NCBI GenBank assembly: GCA_024331045.1
Contig: JANDJC010000006.1
Span: 1 to 64,000, forward strand
Length of the DNA stretch: 64,000 nt
Direction: 5' to 3'
From: Nitrospira sp.
GTDB taxonomy: Bacteria > Nitrospirota > Nitrospiria > Nitrospirales > Nitrospiraceae
Notes under the pieces: model-generated
What the model saw: only the letters and a program-made list of their open reading frames with translations
The model's database searches: none
Told to the model about the DNA's origin: nothing
Translations under genes and position numbers: made by a program
In this document: positions 47,346 to 57,574 of the stretch, piece after piece
Numbering within the stretch: position 1 is the first letter of the stretch
Layout of the letters: every line of letters begins with the position of its first letter

Positions 47346-48191
47346 CTAAGGTGGCGAGGGAGTTCTGCTCATGAAGTACCGCAACAGCAAATAACCGTTC
47401 AAGACAATGACGATTCCAAAGATAGTGTATGTTGTTATAGGAGTGGCCAAGTGGAGTTCTCCCAACACGCGAGTGAGGCCGAATCCCACCACCAGGGCGT
47501 CAAATGCCATCGAGATTCGTCGGAAGGTCTCGGGATCCATCCATTGAATGAGATAGGTGCCCAGGGGAATCCCGATGAGCACGCCTGGTATGATGTACGG
47601 CAACAAGTCCAGGCTCTCGCCGCTATAGAATCCGATCAACAGATAGGCAATGGCGGTAAAAACCGATTCGGCCGTGCGGATCACACCCAGCGCCGCGCGA
47701 AAGTCTTGCTTGGCATAGCCCTGGTTGTTGAACAAAAGTGCCAGTGGCGGCCCCGAGATGGTCGTGACGGAGTACAGCAGTCCGATGCCGGTGCCGAAGG
47801 GAAGAGCGATGGCGCGTTCGGCTCGAATGGGTTTTCGGATGCCGGCGGCCTGCAATAGGATCAGCGGCAGCAGGAAAAAGTACGTGACGAACTTAACCCA
47901 GGCGGGATGAACAAATGAAAGAATGTAGCTGCCAATCGAAACACCTACCGCGAGGCCGACAAGAATAGGGGCTACGCGTCTCCAGACGTGAGGCACACTG
48001 GCTCGATTGATGAACAAGACGTAGCCGTTGATGACCAGCTCCACTAAGACGAGCGCGGGATTCAAGACGCGGTTGGAGTAATACAATAACGCTACAGGGA
48101 CAGTAATGGAGGAAAATCCATAACCGATCGCCCCATTGACCGTCGCAGCGATCAAGGTGATCGCGGCCAAGACAATATGGTCCATCATCAT
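47346..48191 (-). CDS. Sulfite exporter TauE/SafE family membrane protein
   Basis: Polytopic; AATVNGAIGYGFSSITVPVALLYYSNRVLNPALVLVELVIN...IPGVLIGIPLGTYL. Confidence 0.88.
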   Translation of the reverse strand: MMMDHIVLAAITLIAATVNGAIGYGFSSITVPVALLYYSNRVLNPALVLVELVINGYVLFINRASVPHVWRRVAPILVGLAVGVSIGSYILSFVHPAWVKFVTYFFLLPLILLQAAGIRKPIRAERAIALPFGTGIGLLYSVTTISGPPLALLFNNQGYAKQDFRAALGVIRTAESVFTAIAYLLIGFYSGESLDLLPYIIPGVLIGIPLGTYLIQWMDPETFRRISMAFDALVVGFGLTRVLGELHLATPITTYTIFGIVIVLNGYLLLRYFMSRTPSPP

Positions 48192-48631
48192 GATGAGGCG
48201 TTCCTCGCGCCGGCCGCAAAGTCGGTGAGCGAATAGTGGTCTAGAATGCCGGCAATCGCATCACGCACCGCGCCCATTGCCTGTTGGACGGGGCAGGAAG
48301 GGCGTCCCGCATATGGGCAATCGTCACATTTCTGATACGCCGTTCTGCTGACGCAGCCGATGGGAGCCAAGGGGCCATCCAAAATTCGGATGACCTGTCC
48401 CAATGTAACGTGGGACGGCGGTTTGATGAGGCGGTAGCCTCCGTTCATCCCTCTACGGCTTGCAAGGAGGCCAGCCCGTTTCAGAGTCAATAGGACCTGT
48501 TCGAGAAATTCGACAGGGATGTTCTGGCGAGAAGCAATGTCTTGGCGCTGGACAAACGAGGATGTTTCGTAAGCGAGAGTGAGTTCGAGCAGGGCGCGAA
48601 GGCCATACTCGCTTTTTTTGCTGAGTTTCAA
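48188..48631 (-). CDS. Rrf2 family transcriptional regulator
   Basis: MKLSKKSEYGLRALLELTLAY...IPVEFLEQVLLTLKRAGLLASRRGMNGGYRL; four C-terminal Cys; TTG start. Confidence 0.92.
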   Translation of the reverse strand: MKLSKKSEYGLRALLELTLAYETSSFVQRQDIASRQNIPVEFLEQVLLTLKRAGLLASRRGMNGGYRLIKPPSHVTLGQVIRILDGPLAPIGCVSRTAYQKCDDCPYAGRPSCPVQQAMGAVRDAIAGILDHYSLTDFAAGARNASS

Positions 48632-48952
48632 AAGGTATGTCCAAAAATTAAGTTAGTTTGTCAACAAGCGTCACAATAAGCGACCGTCTTTCTCATTGTC
48701 AAGATGGCTTTTGATCAATACTGCTCCGCAGAAAGTTTTTCGCAACCTCAGGCCCTTGGGGTTCAAGAAACTGGCACGATGACGACATCGGTCAGTCATT
48801 AACGCTCAATCACAGTGCACAGTGGAGAAGAGCGATTAGTGAGAAAATAGCTTGCTTCAGCGGCCTGCTGGCAGGGGGATCACACACCAGTATCTGATAA
48901 GCGGCGGGAGCCAGCCATTGATCGAAGAAGTAGTCAAAGAGAGGAGAGTTGC

Positions 48953-48981
48953 TTGACAGCTATCGGCATTCTTGTTAGCTT
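48953..48981 (+). promoter_or_regulatory. Putative sigma-70-type promoter for glyQ
   Basis: TTGACA (48953-48958) - 17 nt - TAGCTT (48976-48981). Confidence 0.6.
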
Positions 48982-49062
48982 GCCGCCTTGTTTTTTTGAA
49001 GTCGAGGGGATTTCGGCGGAGCAATTCCTGATCGGGCGTCCCCCATCGATATCGAGCCTGCC

Positions 49063-49947
49063 GTGACGTTTCAAGAGTTGATCTTCAAGCTGCAACAATT
49101 TTGGGCTGAGCAAGGTTGTGTCATCCATCAGCCCTACGACATGGAGATGGGGGCTGGCACATTTCATCCGGCGACGTTTCTGCGCGCGCTGGGGCCTGAA
49201 CCCTGGCGATCAGCCTATGTACAACCCTGTCGTCGTCCGACGGACGGTCGGTACGGTGACAATCCCAATCGTCTTCAGCACTACTATCAATTCCAGGTGG
49301 TGCTCAAGCCGGCACCGGACAATATTCAAGACCTGTATTTGCGGAGCCTGGCTCGGGTGGGAATTGACTATAAGCGACACGACGTTCGGTTCATGCAAGA
49401 CGACTGGGAGTCGCCGACGTTGGGCGCCTGGGGCCTGGGGTGGGAGGTTCGTTTGGACGGGATGGAAATCACGCAGTTTACTTACTTTCAAGAAATCGGC
49501 GGGGTTGAGCTCAGTCCTGTGACCGGTGAAATTACGTATGGGACCGAGCGGATCGCTATGTACTTGCAGCACGTCAATAGCGTTTTCGATCTTGCGTGGA
49601 CCGACTCCATCACCTATCGCGACCTTCACCATGAAACCGAGGTCCAAGGCTCACGCTACAACTTCGAGGAAGGTGACGTGCCCATGCTGATGCACCTGTT
49701 CCAAGCGTATGAGGCTGAATGCAAACGGTTGCTTGCGAAGGTCGACAAGCGGTTGACGTTGCCGGCGTACGACTACTGCATTAAGGCATCACACGCCTTC
49801 AATCTATTGGATGCCCGCGGCGCTATCAGTGTCGCGGAGCGCACTGGCTACATTGCCCGGGTGCGGGCGTTGGCCAAACGGTGTGCCGAACGTTATATCG
49901 AGGAACGAGCTGCGATGGGCTATCCGTTGCTGAGGGGCAGCGGATGA
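49063..49947 (+). CDS. glyQ: Glycyl-tRNA synthetase alpha subunit
   Basis: [48 protein letters not shown]. Confidence 0.98.
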   Translation: MTFQELIFKLQQFWAEQGCVIHQPYDMEMGAGTFHPATFLRALGPEPWRSAYVQPCRRPTDGRYGDNPNRLQHYYQFQVVLKPAPDNIQDLYLRSLARVGIDYKRHDVRFMQDDWESPTLGAWGLGWEVRLDGMEITQFTYFQEIGGVELSPVTGEITYGTERIAMYLQHVNSVFDLAWTDSITYRDLHHETEVQGSRYNFEEGDVPMLMHLFQAYEAECKRLLAKVDKRLTLPAYDYCIKASHAFNLLDARGAISVAERTGYIARVRALAKRCAERYIEERAAMGYPLLRGSG

Positions 49948-50032
49948 GGAGCTGGTCTGCCACCGACGGCCACACGGTTATCGGCGGTGGGGCTGATGGA
50001 GCCCCTCATTAGAGCGGAGCAATGGAGAGACG

Positions 50033-52195
50033 ATGGGTGACCTCCCAAGAAAACGGGCACGATCATCGGCGCCGCACGTTTCGGATTTGCTGCTCGAAAT
50101 TGGCGTCGAAGAATTGCCGTACCAGTTCATCGCGCCGGCCTTGACGCTTCTCAGAGAAATGATGGAACGATTGCTCAAGGATCAGCGGCTGATGTTCGGA
50201 GCCATTCGCACTATGGGAACACCCCGCCGGTTGTCCCTCATAGTTGAAGGACTTGCCGCTCAGCAGACTGCCACCGTGAAGGAGACCATGGGGCCTCCCA
50301 AAAGTGCGGCGTTCGACCAAGCTGGTCAGCCGACCAAGGCGGCGCTGGGATTTGCTGCGACTCATGGTGTTGCGATCAAGGATCTGGAGGTGCGCCGCAC
50401 GGCAAAAGGTGAGTATCTCTTCGCCGTGAAACGGGAAGAAGGACGGCACGCGTCCGCGGTGTTGATCGAGTGGCTTCCCACGGTGATTGGCGGTCTGACA
50501 TTCCCCAAAACCATGAAATGGAACGATAGCGGCGTGCGTTTCGCTCGCCCGATCCGCTGGTTGGTGGCGATGTATGGGAACACCGTGCTCCCCTTCCGGA
50601 TGGCGGGCGTGATGGCGTCGAATCGGACTCTGGGTCATCGGGTGGTGGGCGGTGGGAGATGGATTCGCCTCAAGCATGCCGCATCGTATCCGACGTTGTT
50701 GGAACAGGGGGGGGTCATCGTTGAGCCAGAACGACGGCGGGAGCTGATTCGGCAACAGATCGATGCGATCTGTCGCGAAAGCGGCCTGGTGCTGCATGAG
50801 GACGAGGTGCTGCTCGAACAGGCCATTTATTCGACGGAGCTGCCGACCGCGCTGCTTGGGTCGTTTAAAGAAGCCTATCTGGACGTGCCGGAAGAAGTTC
50901 TTATGACTTCCATGAAGGAACATCAGGGGTTTTTCTCCCTCCGGTATAAGGAAACCGGCCGACTGGCGCCCCACTTTATGGCGGTGGCGAACACACGCAT
51001 GGAAGACATGTCCCTCGTTCGGGCGGGCAATGAACGGGTTTTGGAAGCGAGACTGGCCGACGCCAAGTTCTTTTTCGAAGATGATCGAAAGGTACGGTTG
51101 AGCGAGCGGGTTCCCAAACTCTCCGGGGTGACGTTTCACCAACAGCTCGGCACGATGGCGCAGAAGCAAGAGCGGGTGAAACGATTGGCCGGTTTTATTG
51201 CAGCGTGTCTCCGTTCGACGAGCGAGGATTTGCGATTGATCTGCGAGCGGGCCGCTTCGTTGGCCAAGGCCGATCTGGTGACCGGTATCGTCGGAGAGTT
51301 TCCCGAGCTGCAAGGGATCATGGGGAGCGTGTACGCCCTTCATGATGGAGAATCAGCCGAGGTGGCCATGGCGATCCGCGAACAGTACCTGCCCAAGGGA
51401 ATGGAAGGCGAGTGCCCGCGCACCGAGGCTGGCCGCATCCTTGCGCTAGCCGATCGGCTTGATTCCCTCGCAGCGTTTTTTCACGTCGGCATCGTGCCAA
51501 CGGGATCGGAAGATCCCTTTGCCCTCCGACGGCAAGCCACGGCGATCGTGCGGATCATTGTGGAAGCGGATCTACGTGCCGATCTAACGTCCATTGTTAC
51601 AAAGGCGAGGCACCTTGTCTGCGAGGATGGGATTGCCGGATTGCCGGACGCGGAGAGTCATGGAGTTCGGCTGGTGATCGAGTTTATCCTGGAGCGGCTG
51701 CGGCATTATTGCCGAGTCGTGTATGGGTTCAGGGAGGACGTCATTGAGGCGGTGGTAAAGGCGGTTGGTGATCAGTCGCTAGACCTCGTTGACCTTATTC
51801 GTAAAATGAAGGCCCTTCAAGCTGTGACTGCCAAGCCGGAATTCAATGCCCTGATCATCGGGTTTAAGCGGGTGCATCGATTGGTGACAAAAGAGCAGTG
51901 GACCAGAGAAGCGGTGGATGCGACTCGGTTTCAACATGATGCCGAAAGCCGGCTCTATCAGATGATGACGAAGGCATATGAGCTGGCCAAGGTCTCGATT
52001 CCAGCCGGTGAGTATGATCGGACCTTAGAGGCGTTGATTGCGCTGAAACCGGCCATCGACGGATTTTTTACCGAGGTCCTGGTCAATGTTGAGGATCAGG
52101 TCGTTCGTCAGAATCGATTGTCGTTGCTCAAGGACATTGATGAGTTGTTTCTGTCCTTCGCCGATTTTTCGCAGATTGTGGTGCAAGGGAGCTAG
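50033..52195 (+). CDS. glyS: Glycyl-tRNA synthetase beta subunit
   Basis: LLLEIGVEELPYQFIAPAL...; long GlyS-like ORF following glyQ. Confidence 0.97.
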   Translation: MGDLPRKRARSSAPHVSDLLLEIGVEELPYQFIAPALTLLREMMERLLKDQRLMFGAIRTMGTPRRLSLIVEGLAAQQTATVKETMGPPKSAAFDQAGQPTKAALGFAATHGVAIKDLEVRRTAKGEYLFAVKREEGRHASAVLIEWLPTVIGGLTFPKTMKWNDSGVRFARPIRWLVAMYGNTVLPFRMAGVMASNRTLGHRVVGGGRWIRLKHAASYPTLLEQGGVIVEPERRRELIRQQIDAICRESGLVLHEDEVLLEQAIYSTELPTALLGSFKEAYLDVPEEVLMTSMKEHQGFFSLRYKETGRLAPHFMAVANTRMEDMSLVRAGNERVLEARLADAKFFFEDDRKVRLSERVPKLSGVTFHQQLGTMAQKQERVKRLAGFIAACLRSTSEDLRLICERAASLAKADLVTGIVGEFPELQGIMGSVYALHDGESAEVAMAIREQYLPKGMEGECPRTEAGRILALADRLDSLAAFFHVGIVPTGSEDPFALRRQATAIVRIIVEADLRADLTSIVTKARHLVCEDGIAGLPDAESHGVRLVIEFILERLRHYCRVVYGFREDVIEAVVKAVGDQSLDLVDLIRKMKALQAVTAKPEFNALIIGFKRVHRLVTKEQWTREAVDATRFQHDAESRLYQMMTKAYELAKVSIPAGEYDRTLEALIALKPAIDGFFTEVLVNVEDQVVRQNRLSLLKDIDELFLSFADFSQIVVQGS

Positions 52196-52225
52196 GTCAG
52201 GCCGGTTGCAATCAGGAGACGTCGC

Positions 52226-55042
52226 ATGCGTTCCCTTGAGGAGTGCATGTCTGTCCACAAAGGAGAGGCGCGCGTGGCAAAGAAATACGTCTATTACTTT
52301 GGCGATGGCAGGGCCGAAGGCACTGCCGCCATGAAGGAACTGTTGGGTGGTAAAGGCGCAGGGTTAGCGGAAATGACGAATTTGGGCATCTCGGTCCCCC
52401 CGGGGTTTACGATTTCGACCGAGGCCTGTGTCGAATATTACAAGTTGGGCAAGAAGTTCCCTCCGGGTATGTGGGAAGCCGCGTTGCAGGCCCTCAAACG
52501 GGTGGAACGGTCGATGGGCTCGAAATTCGGGGACCCGGAGCGGCCGTTGCTCGTCTCCGTGCGATCCGGCGCACGGGCGTCCATGCCCGGTATGATGGAT
52601 ACGGTGTTGAATGTCGGCTTGACGACCAAAACGGTGGAGGGGCTGGCGGCCAAGACCCGCAACGACCGGTTTGCTCAAGACAGTTACCGGCGGTTTGTGT
52701 CGATGTTCGGCAGCATCGTCATGGGAGTGCCACGCGAGCATTTTGAGGCCATTCTCAAGCACAAAAAAGAGGAAGTCGGGGTCGAACACGACACGCACCT
52801 CGATGCGAGGCACCTGCGCGATTTGGTGGCCAGCTTCAAGGCATTGGTCAAGGAGGAGACGAAGAAGGATTTTCCGGACGATCCGCTTGAGCAGTTGCGG
52901 ATGGCGATCAATGCTGTGTTCTCCTCCTGGTTTGGAGCGAGGGCCGTGACGTATCGCCGCTTGTATAACATTCCCGATTCGTGGGGAACGGCGGTGAATG
53001 TCGTGGCGATGGTCTTCGGCAATATGGGGGAAACCAGTGGCACAGGGGTGGTCTTCACCCGCAATCCGATGACCGGGGAGCGAGGCCTGTTTGGCGAGTG
53101 TCTGATGAATGCGCAGGGCGAAGACGTCGTGGCCGGTATTAGAACGCCCCTGCCGGTGGCTGATCTCGCCCACAAGGTGCCGACGGCTTACAAGGAATTG
53201 GAACAGACCTACAAGAAACTCGAACGCCACTATCGCGACATGCTCGATCTGGAGTTTACGATCCAAGAGGGCAAGCTCTACATGCTGCAAACCAGGGTGG
53301 GAAAGCGGACGGGAATTGCGGCGGTCAAGATCGCGGTGGACATGGTGAAAGAGGGGTTGATTACCAAACAGGAAGCGGTGCGACGGATCGAGCCGGACCA
53401 ACTGGCCCAGTATCTGTACCCCATTTTTGATTCCAAAGAAGAAGCCAAGGCCAACCCGCTGGGCAAGGGGCTGCCGGCTGGACCTGGCGCTGCGGCAGGT
53501 CGCATCGCACTGTCGCCGGATCGCGCTGTGGAAATGAAAGCGGCAGGTGAACGGGTGGTGCTCGTGCGTCAGGAAACGAGCCCGGATGACATCCATGGGA
53601 TGAACGCGGCGGCCGGATTCCTGACGGCTCGGGGGGGCATGACGTCTCATGCCGCTGTCGTTGCGCGTCAAATGGGAAAGGTGTGCGTGGCTGGATGCGA
53701 GGCCGTCGAGGTTGACGGACAGGTGGTCAAAATCGGTGGAAAGGTCTTTCGTGAAGGTGACTACATTTCCATTAACGGTTCAAACGGCAATGTGTACGAA
53801 GGCGATCTTCCCGTTGTCGAATCCGAAGTCATTCAGGTCATTCAAGGCACGTTGGATCCGGCCAAGTCGGAAAAGTACCGGCTCTTCACGACCATTCTGT
53901 CGTGGGCCGATCGGTATCGACGCCTGCGGGTGCGAGCCAATGCCGACATCCCTGAGCAAGCCAAGATTGCTCGAGGATTCGGCGCCGAAGGGATCGGTCT
54001 CTGCCGGACGGAGCATATGTTTTTTGCCGAAGACCGGATCCCCATCATGCAGAAGATGATCTTGGCTCGTACTACGGAAGAACGGGAAAAGTATCTGGAG
54101 CAATTGCTGCCTCTCCAGCGGCAGGACTTCATCGGGCTCTATAGGGAGATGGAGGGCTATCCGGTGACGATTCGCTTGCTGGATCCTCCTCTGCACGAGT
54201 TTCTCCCTAAGCGAGAAGAGCTGATGGTCGAAATCGCTCGGTTGGAGCTGACAGGGCGGGATGGCGCCGCGCTCGAAGAAAAACGACGACTGTTAGCGCG
54301 AGTTGAAGAACTGCACGAATTCAACCCCATGCTCGGACTGAGAGGGTGTCGGCTGGGTATTACCATGCCGGAAATCACCCGGATGCAAGCCCGGGCGATT
54401 ATGGAGGCCGCCTGTGAGCTGGCCAAGGAAGGCAAGAAAATCGTGCCGGAAATCATGATTCCGCTGGTCGGCATGGCGTCGGAGATGAAGGCGCAGAAGG
54501 ACTTGGTTCGTGAAGTGGCTCAGGAGACCATGAAGCGGTATAACGTCAAACTGTCCTATTTGGTGGGGACCATGATCGAGTTGCCCCGTGCTGCGATGAC
54601 CGCCGATCGTATTGCCGAAGAAGCCGAGTTTTTCTCATTCGGTACGAATGATCTCACGCAAACGACGTTTGGATTTTCACGGGACGACGCGGCCAAGTTC
54701 ATCGATGCCTATCGGACCATGAAGATCATGGATTCGGATCCCTTTGCCGTTTTGGACCGAGAGGGAGTTGGGGCCTTGATGCGGCAGGCGATCACCGGCG
54801 GACGCAAAACGAGACCCACCCTCAAGCTCGGTATTTGTGGAGAACATGGCGGTGATCCGAGCTCGGTAGAATTTTGTCACCAGGTCGGCTTGGATTATGT
54901 CAGTTGCTCCCCCTATCGAGTGGCCATCGCCCGGCTGGCAGCCGCCCATGCCGCATTGGCTGAAGAAGCCGCCAAGCAAACGGTTGCGGCAGCGTCGCGA
55001 CCTAAGGCAACCAGGAAGGAGCCCTCGCGCAAGAAACGGTGA
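52226..55042 (+). CDS. ppdK: Pyruvate, phosphate dikinase
   Basis: YVYYFGDGRAEGTAAMKELLGGKGAGLAEMTNLGISVPPGFTI; TARGGMTSHAAVVARQMGKVCVAGC; start may be GTG 52274. Confidence 0.97.
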   Translation: MRSLEECMSVHKGEARVAKKYVYYFGDGRAEGTAAMKELLGGKGAGLAEMTNLGISVPPGFTISTEACVEYYKLGKKFPPGMWEAALQALKRVERSMGSKFGDPERPLLVSVRSGARASMPGMMDTVLNVGLTTKTVEGLAAKTRNDRFAQDSYRRFVSMFGSIVMGVPREHFEAILKHKKEEVGVEHDTHLDARHLRDLVASFKALVKEETKKDFPDDPLEQLRMAINAVFSSWFGARAVTYRRLYNIPDSWGTAVNVVAMVFGNMGETSGTGVVFTRNPMTGERGLFGECLMNAQGEDVVAGIRTPLPVADLAHKVPTAYKELEQTYKKLERHYRDMLDLEFTIQEGKLYMLQTRVGKRTGIAAVKIAVDMVKEGLITKQEAVRRIEPDQLAQYLYPIFDSKEEAKANPLGKGLPAGPGAAAGRIALSPDRAVEMKAAGERVVLVRQETSPDDIHGMNAAAGFLTARGGMTSHAAVVARQMGKVCVAGCEAVEVDGQVVKIGGKVFREGDYISINGSNGNVYEGDLPVVESEVIQVIQGTLDPAKSEKYRLFTTILSWADRYRRLRVRANADIPEQAKIARGFGAEGIGLCRTEHMFFAEDRIPIMQKMILARTTEEREKYLEQLLPLQRQDFIGLYREMEGYPVTIRLLDPPLHEFLPKREELMVEIARLELTGRDGAALEEKRRLLARVEELHEFNPMLGLRGCRLGITMPEITRMQARAIMEAACELAKEGKKIVPEIMIPLVGMASEMKAQKDLVREVAQETMKRYNVKLSYLVGTMIELPRAAMTADRIAEEAEFFSFGTNDLTQTTFGFSRDDAAKFIDAYRTMKIMDSDPFAVLDREGVGALMRQAITGGRKTRPTLKLGICGEHGGDPSSVEFCHQVGLDYVSCSPYRVAIARLAAAHAALAEEAAKQTVAAASRPKATRKEPSRKKR

Positions 55043-56148
55043 CGGGCGATCTTCAGTTCATGACCCAGGCCCTTCGGCTCGCGGCGAAGGGGCGAGGGAC
55101 CACCAGTCCCAATCCGATGGTCGGAGCTCTGGTCGTCAAGGATGGTCGGGTGGTCGGTCAAGGATATCACCGGCGGCCAGGCCTTCCCCATGCTGAAATC
55201 CTGGCCCTCCGTCGGGCCGGCGCCCATGCTCGCGATGCCACCCTGTACGTTACGCTTGAACCCTGTTGCCATGTTCGTAAACGAACACCGCCCTGCGTGC
55301 CAGCTGTGATCAGCTCGGGGGTCCGCCGAGTGGTCATCGCCACGACCGACCCGAACCCGGCTGTGAGGGGGCGAGGTGTCGTGGCGCTTCGGCAGGCTGG
55401 TCTCGCCGTGACGGTCGGCGTCGCACGTCGGGAGGCTCAGGAGTTGAACAGAGCCTACTTCCGTTGGGTCACCACCGGCTATCCGTTTGTCATCTTGAAG
55501 GCCGGTATGACACTGGATGGAAAAATTGCCACGGCCGCGGGAGAATCACACTGGATTACCGGTCAACAGGCCCGGTGCGAGGTCCATCGGCTCCGTCGCG
55601 AAGTGGATGCCATCTTGGTTGGCGTGGGAACGGTCCTCCGGGATGATCCATCGTTGACCGCGCGAACCGGCCCGCGGTTAGCCCGCTTGGCTGGAAGACA
55701 GCCGCTTCGTCTTGTTGTGGACAGCCGCTTGCGCGTGCCGGAAAGGGCGAAGATTCTTGATCATCAAGAGGCCGCGAAAACCCTGGTCGCCACCACTGCC
55801 CTAGCCGATCCTGCGCGAAAGCAACGGTTACAAGAACGGGGAGTTGAAGTCCTCACACTTCCAAGCACCGGGGGGCGAGTGTCGCTACGGTCGCTGATGC
55901 GGGAATTGGGACAGCGGGGAGTGACCTCTGTGCTGCTGGAAGGCGGCGGAGAGTTGAATGCCGCCATGCTCCACGCTGGCCTCGTCCAACGGGTCCGCCT
56001 CTATGTGGCGCCGTTGTTGCTGGGGGGGGAGAAGGCCAAGGGGCTCATTGGGGGGCAAGGGGCCGCACGATTAGCATCGGCCCATCAACTACGTCACCTG
56101 ATGATCCGTTGGGTGGGAAAGGATCTGGTGATCGAGGGCGATCTATGA
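55039..56148 (+). CDS. ribD: Bifunctional riboflavin biosynthesis deaminase/reductase RibD
   Basis: GRGTTSPNPMVGALVVKDGRVVGQGYH...HAEILAL...VTLEPCCHVRKRTPPC; reductase domain with ILKAGMTLDGKIA. Confidence 0.95.
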   Translation: MTGDLQFMTQALRLAAKGRGTTSPNPMVGALVVKDGRVVGQGYHRRPGLPHAEILALRRAGAHARDATLYVTLEPCCHVRKRTPPCVPAVISSGVRRVVIATTDPNPAVRGRGVVALRQAGLAVTVGVARREAQELNRAYFRWVTTGYPFVILKAGMTLDGKIATAAGESHWITGQQARCEVHRLRREVDAILVGVGTVLRDDPSLTARTGPRLARLAGRQPLRLVVDSRLRVPERAKILDHQEAAKTLVATTALADPARKQRLQERGVEVLTLPSTGGRVSLRSLMRELGQRGVTSVLLEGGGELNAAMLHAGLVQRVRLYVAPLLLGGEKAKGLIGGQGAARLASAHQLRHLMIRWVGKDLVIEGDL

Positions 56149-57431
56149 GGAGCCTGTGGGTTAGTCTGGCTGTTCTGTTGGTGCTATGGTGGCCGCCGAC
56201 GGGTGGTTTGGCCAAGGACACTCATGAGAAAGAACCGGATGAGCTGGCCATTAAGGTCTTTCAGTATTTCGATGCGCCGACGAGCGAGGAGGCAGAGCAG
56301 AAGTTAGAGGAGCTCCTAAACCATCCGGAGGCGTCCCTTGCTCGGATAGAAAGTATCATGAGGGCTGGGCGGTCTTATGACGTGAGGCAAACCGGAACGT
56401 TTTCCGATCTGCAGGTGTCTGTTCGTGGACGGTCCTATTCCTTGGCGCTTGCCGTTCCCTCATCCTATGACCCGGCAAAAAGCATCGGACTGGTCGTCTG
56501 TTTACATGGAGCTGGCTTTGACGGCGAGGCGTATTTGGAGCGGTGGCGGGCCCGATTGGGTGATGCCTATATCCTGGCCTGTCCGACCTATCCCTCCGGG
56601 GCGTGGTTTACGAGGCGGGCCGAGGACTTGGTACTGGCGACCGTCTCTGACCTGCGTCGAAAGTACCACATCGATCCTGACCGCATTTTTCTGACCGGTA
56701 TGTCGAATGGAGGCATTGGGACCTGGTTGATCGGCCTACACCATGCCTACCTGTTTGCGGGACTGGCGCCGATGGCTAGCGGATTGGATCGGGTCTTGTT
56801 ACCGTTCCTCGAAAATCTCCGAAATACGCCGGTCTATATCATCCATGGAGTCAAAGATCAGGTCATGCCGGTGGAGTTAAGTCGAACCATCGTCCGTGAA
56901 CTGGAGGCATTGGGGTATCCCTATGTCTATCGTGAGCATGAACGAGAACACCCCCTAGCGGGCGGACATTATTTCCCGCGGGAGGAACTGCCGGACCTCG
57001 TGGCATGGCTGAACGGCCAACGCCGTAATCCTTTGCCTGCTCGGCTGACGGTGGTGCGAGACGCGAGCCACCTTCAGTCGTTCAGCTGGGTTCGTCTGGA
57101 GGTGACGGATCATATTGCGGCCTTTTCCGACGACTTGGTTGACAAGACGGACGACCGGATCAGACGACGTGAATATGCGAAGCTCGATGCCATGGTCGCG
57201 GGAACGAACAGGATTGAAGTCCGGACCGAGCGGGTCAGACGGTATAGTTTGTTTTTGAATGATCGTTTGGTGGATCTGTCCAAACCCGTCACCGTGGTGA
57301 CCAATGGACGGGTCTCGTTTGAAGGGATGGTGACCCCCTCGCTCAGGACCCTCCTTGAGCAGGCGCGACTGCGGCCATGGGAGGAACCATTTCCCGTCCA
57401 CCTCACGATCTCGGTCGAGGATCACCCATGA
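56145..57431 (+). CDS. Secreted alpha/beta hydrolase (esterase/PHB-depolymerase-like)
   Basis: Signal peptide; VVCLHGAGFDGEAY, GMSNGGIGTWL nucleophile elbow, YIIHGVKDQVMPV. Confidence 0.75.
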   Translation: MRSLWVSLAVLLVLWWPPTGGLAKDTHEKEPDELAIKVFQYFDAPTSEEAEQKLEELLNHPEASLARIESIMRAGRSYDVRQTGTFSDLQVSVRGRSYSLALAVPSSYDPAKSIGLVVCLHGAGFDGEAYLERWRARLGDAYILACPTYPSGAWFTRRAEDLVLATVSDLRRKYHIDPDRIFLTGMSNGGIGTWLIGLHHAYLFAGLAPMASGLDRVLLPFLENLRNTPVYIIHGVKDQVMPVELSRTIVRELEALGYPYVYREHEREHPLAGGHYFPREELPDLVAWLNGQRRNPLPARLTVVRDASHLQSFSWVRLEVTDHIAAFSDDLVDKTDDRIRRREYAKLDAMVAGTNRIEVRTERVRRYSLFLNDRLVDLSKPVTVVTNGRVSFEGMVTPSLRTLLEQARLRPWEEPFPVHLTISVEDHP

Positions 57432-57574
57432 ACTGGCAAGGGCTGAGGGGGGCAAGGGGTTCGCGAGAGGGATTCTGTGGCGGTTCTGTTAGGGCCTGTT
57501 CTTGACCAACGGACTCCTGTCCGGGCAAAGGTGTTCCAGCCTCCACCGCTCGGTCTCGCCGGCGTGGTGCGGCG

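Noticed and set aside
48770-48800. Sigma-54-like site ctggcacgatgacgac upstream of glyQ
   Set aside because: Has TGGCAC but no GC at the -12 position (GG-N10-AC).
48934-49167. 77-aa minus-strand ORF over the glyQ start
   Set aside because: Overlaps glyQ and its promoter; shadow ORF.
50063-51343. 426-aa minus-strand ORF opposite glyS
   Set aside because: Antisense shadow ORF of a well-supported glyS; atypical composition.
52364-53671. 435-aa minus-strand ORF opposite ppdK
   Set aside because: Antisense shadow ORF of ppdK; His/Arg-rich and no motif.
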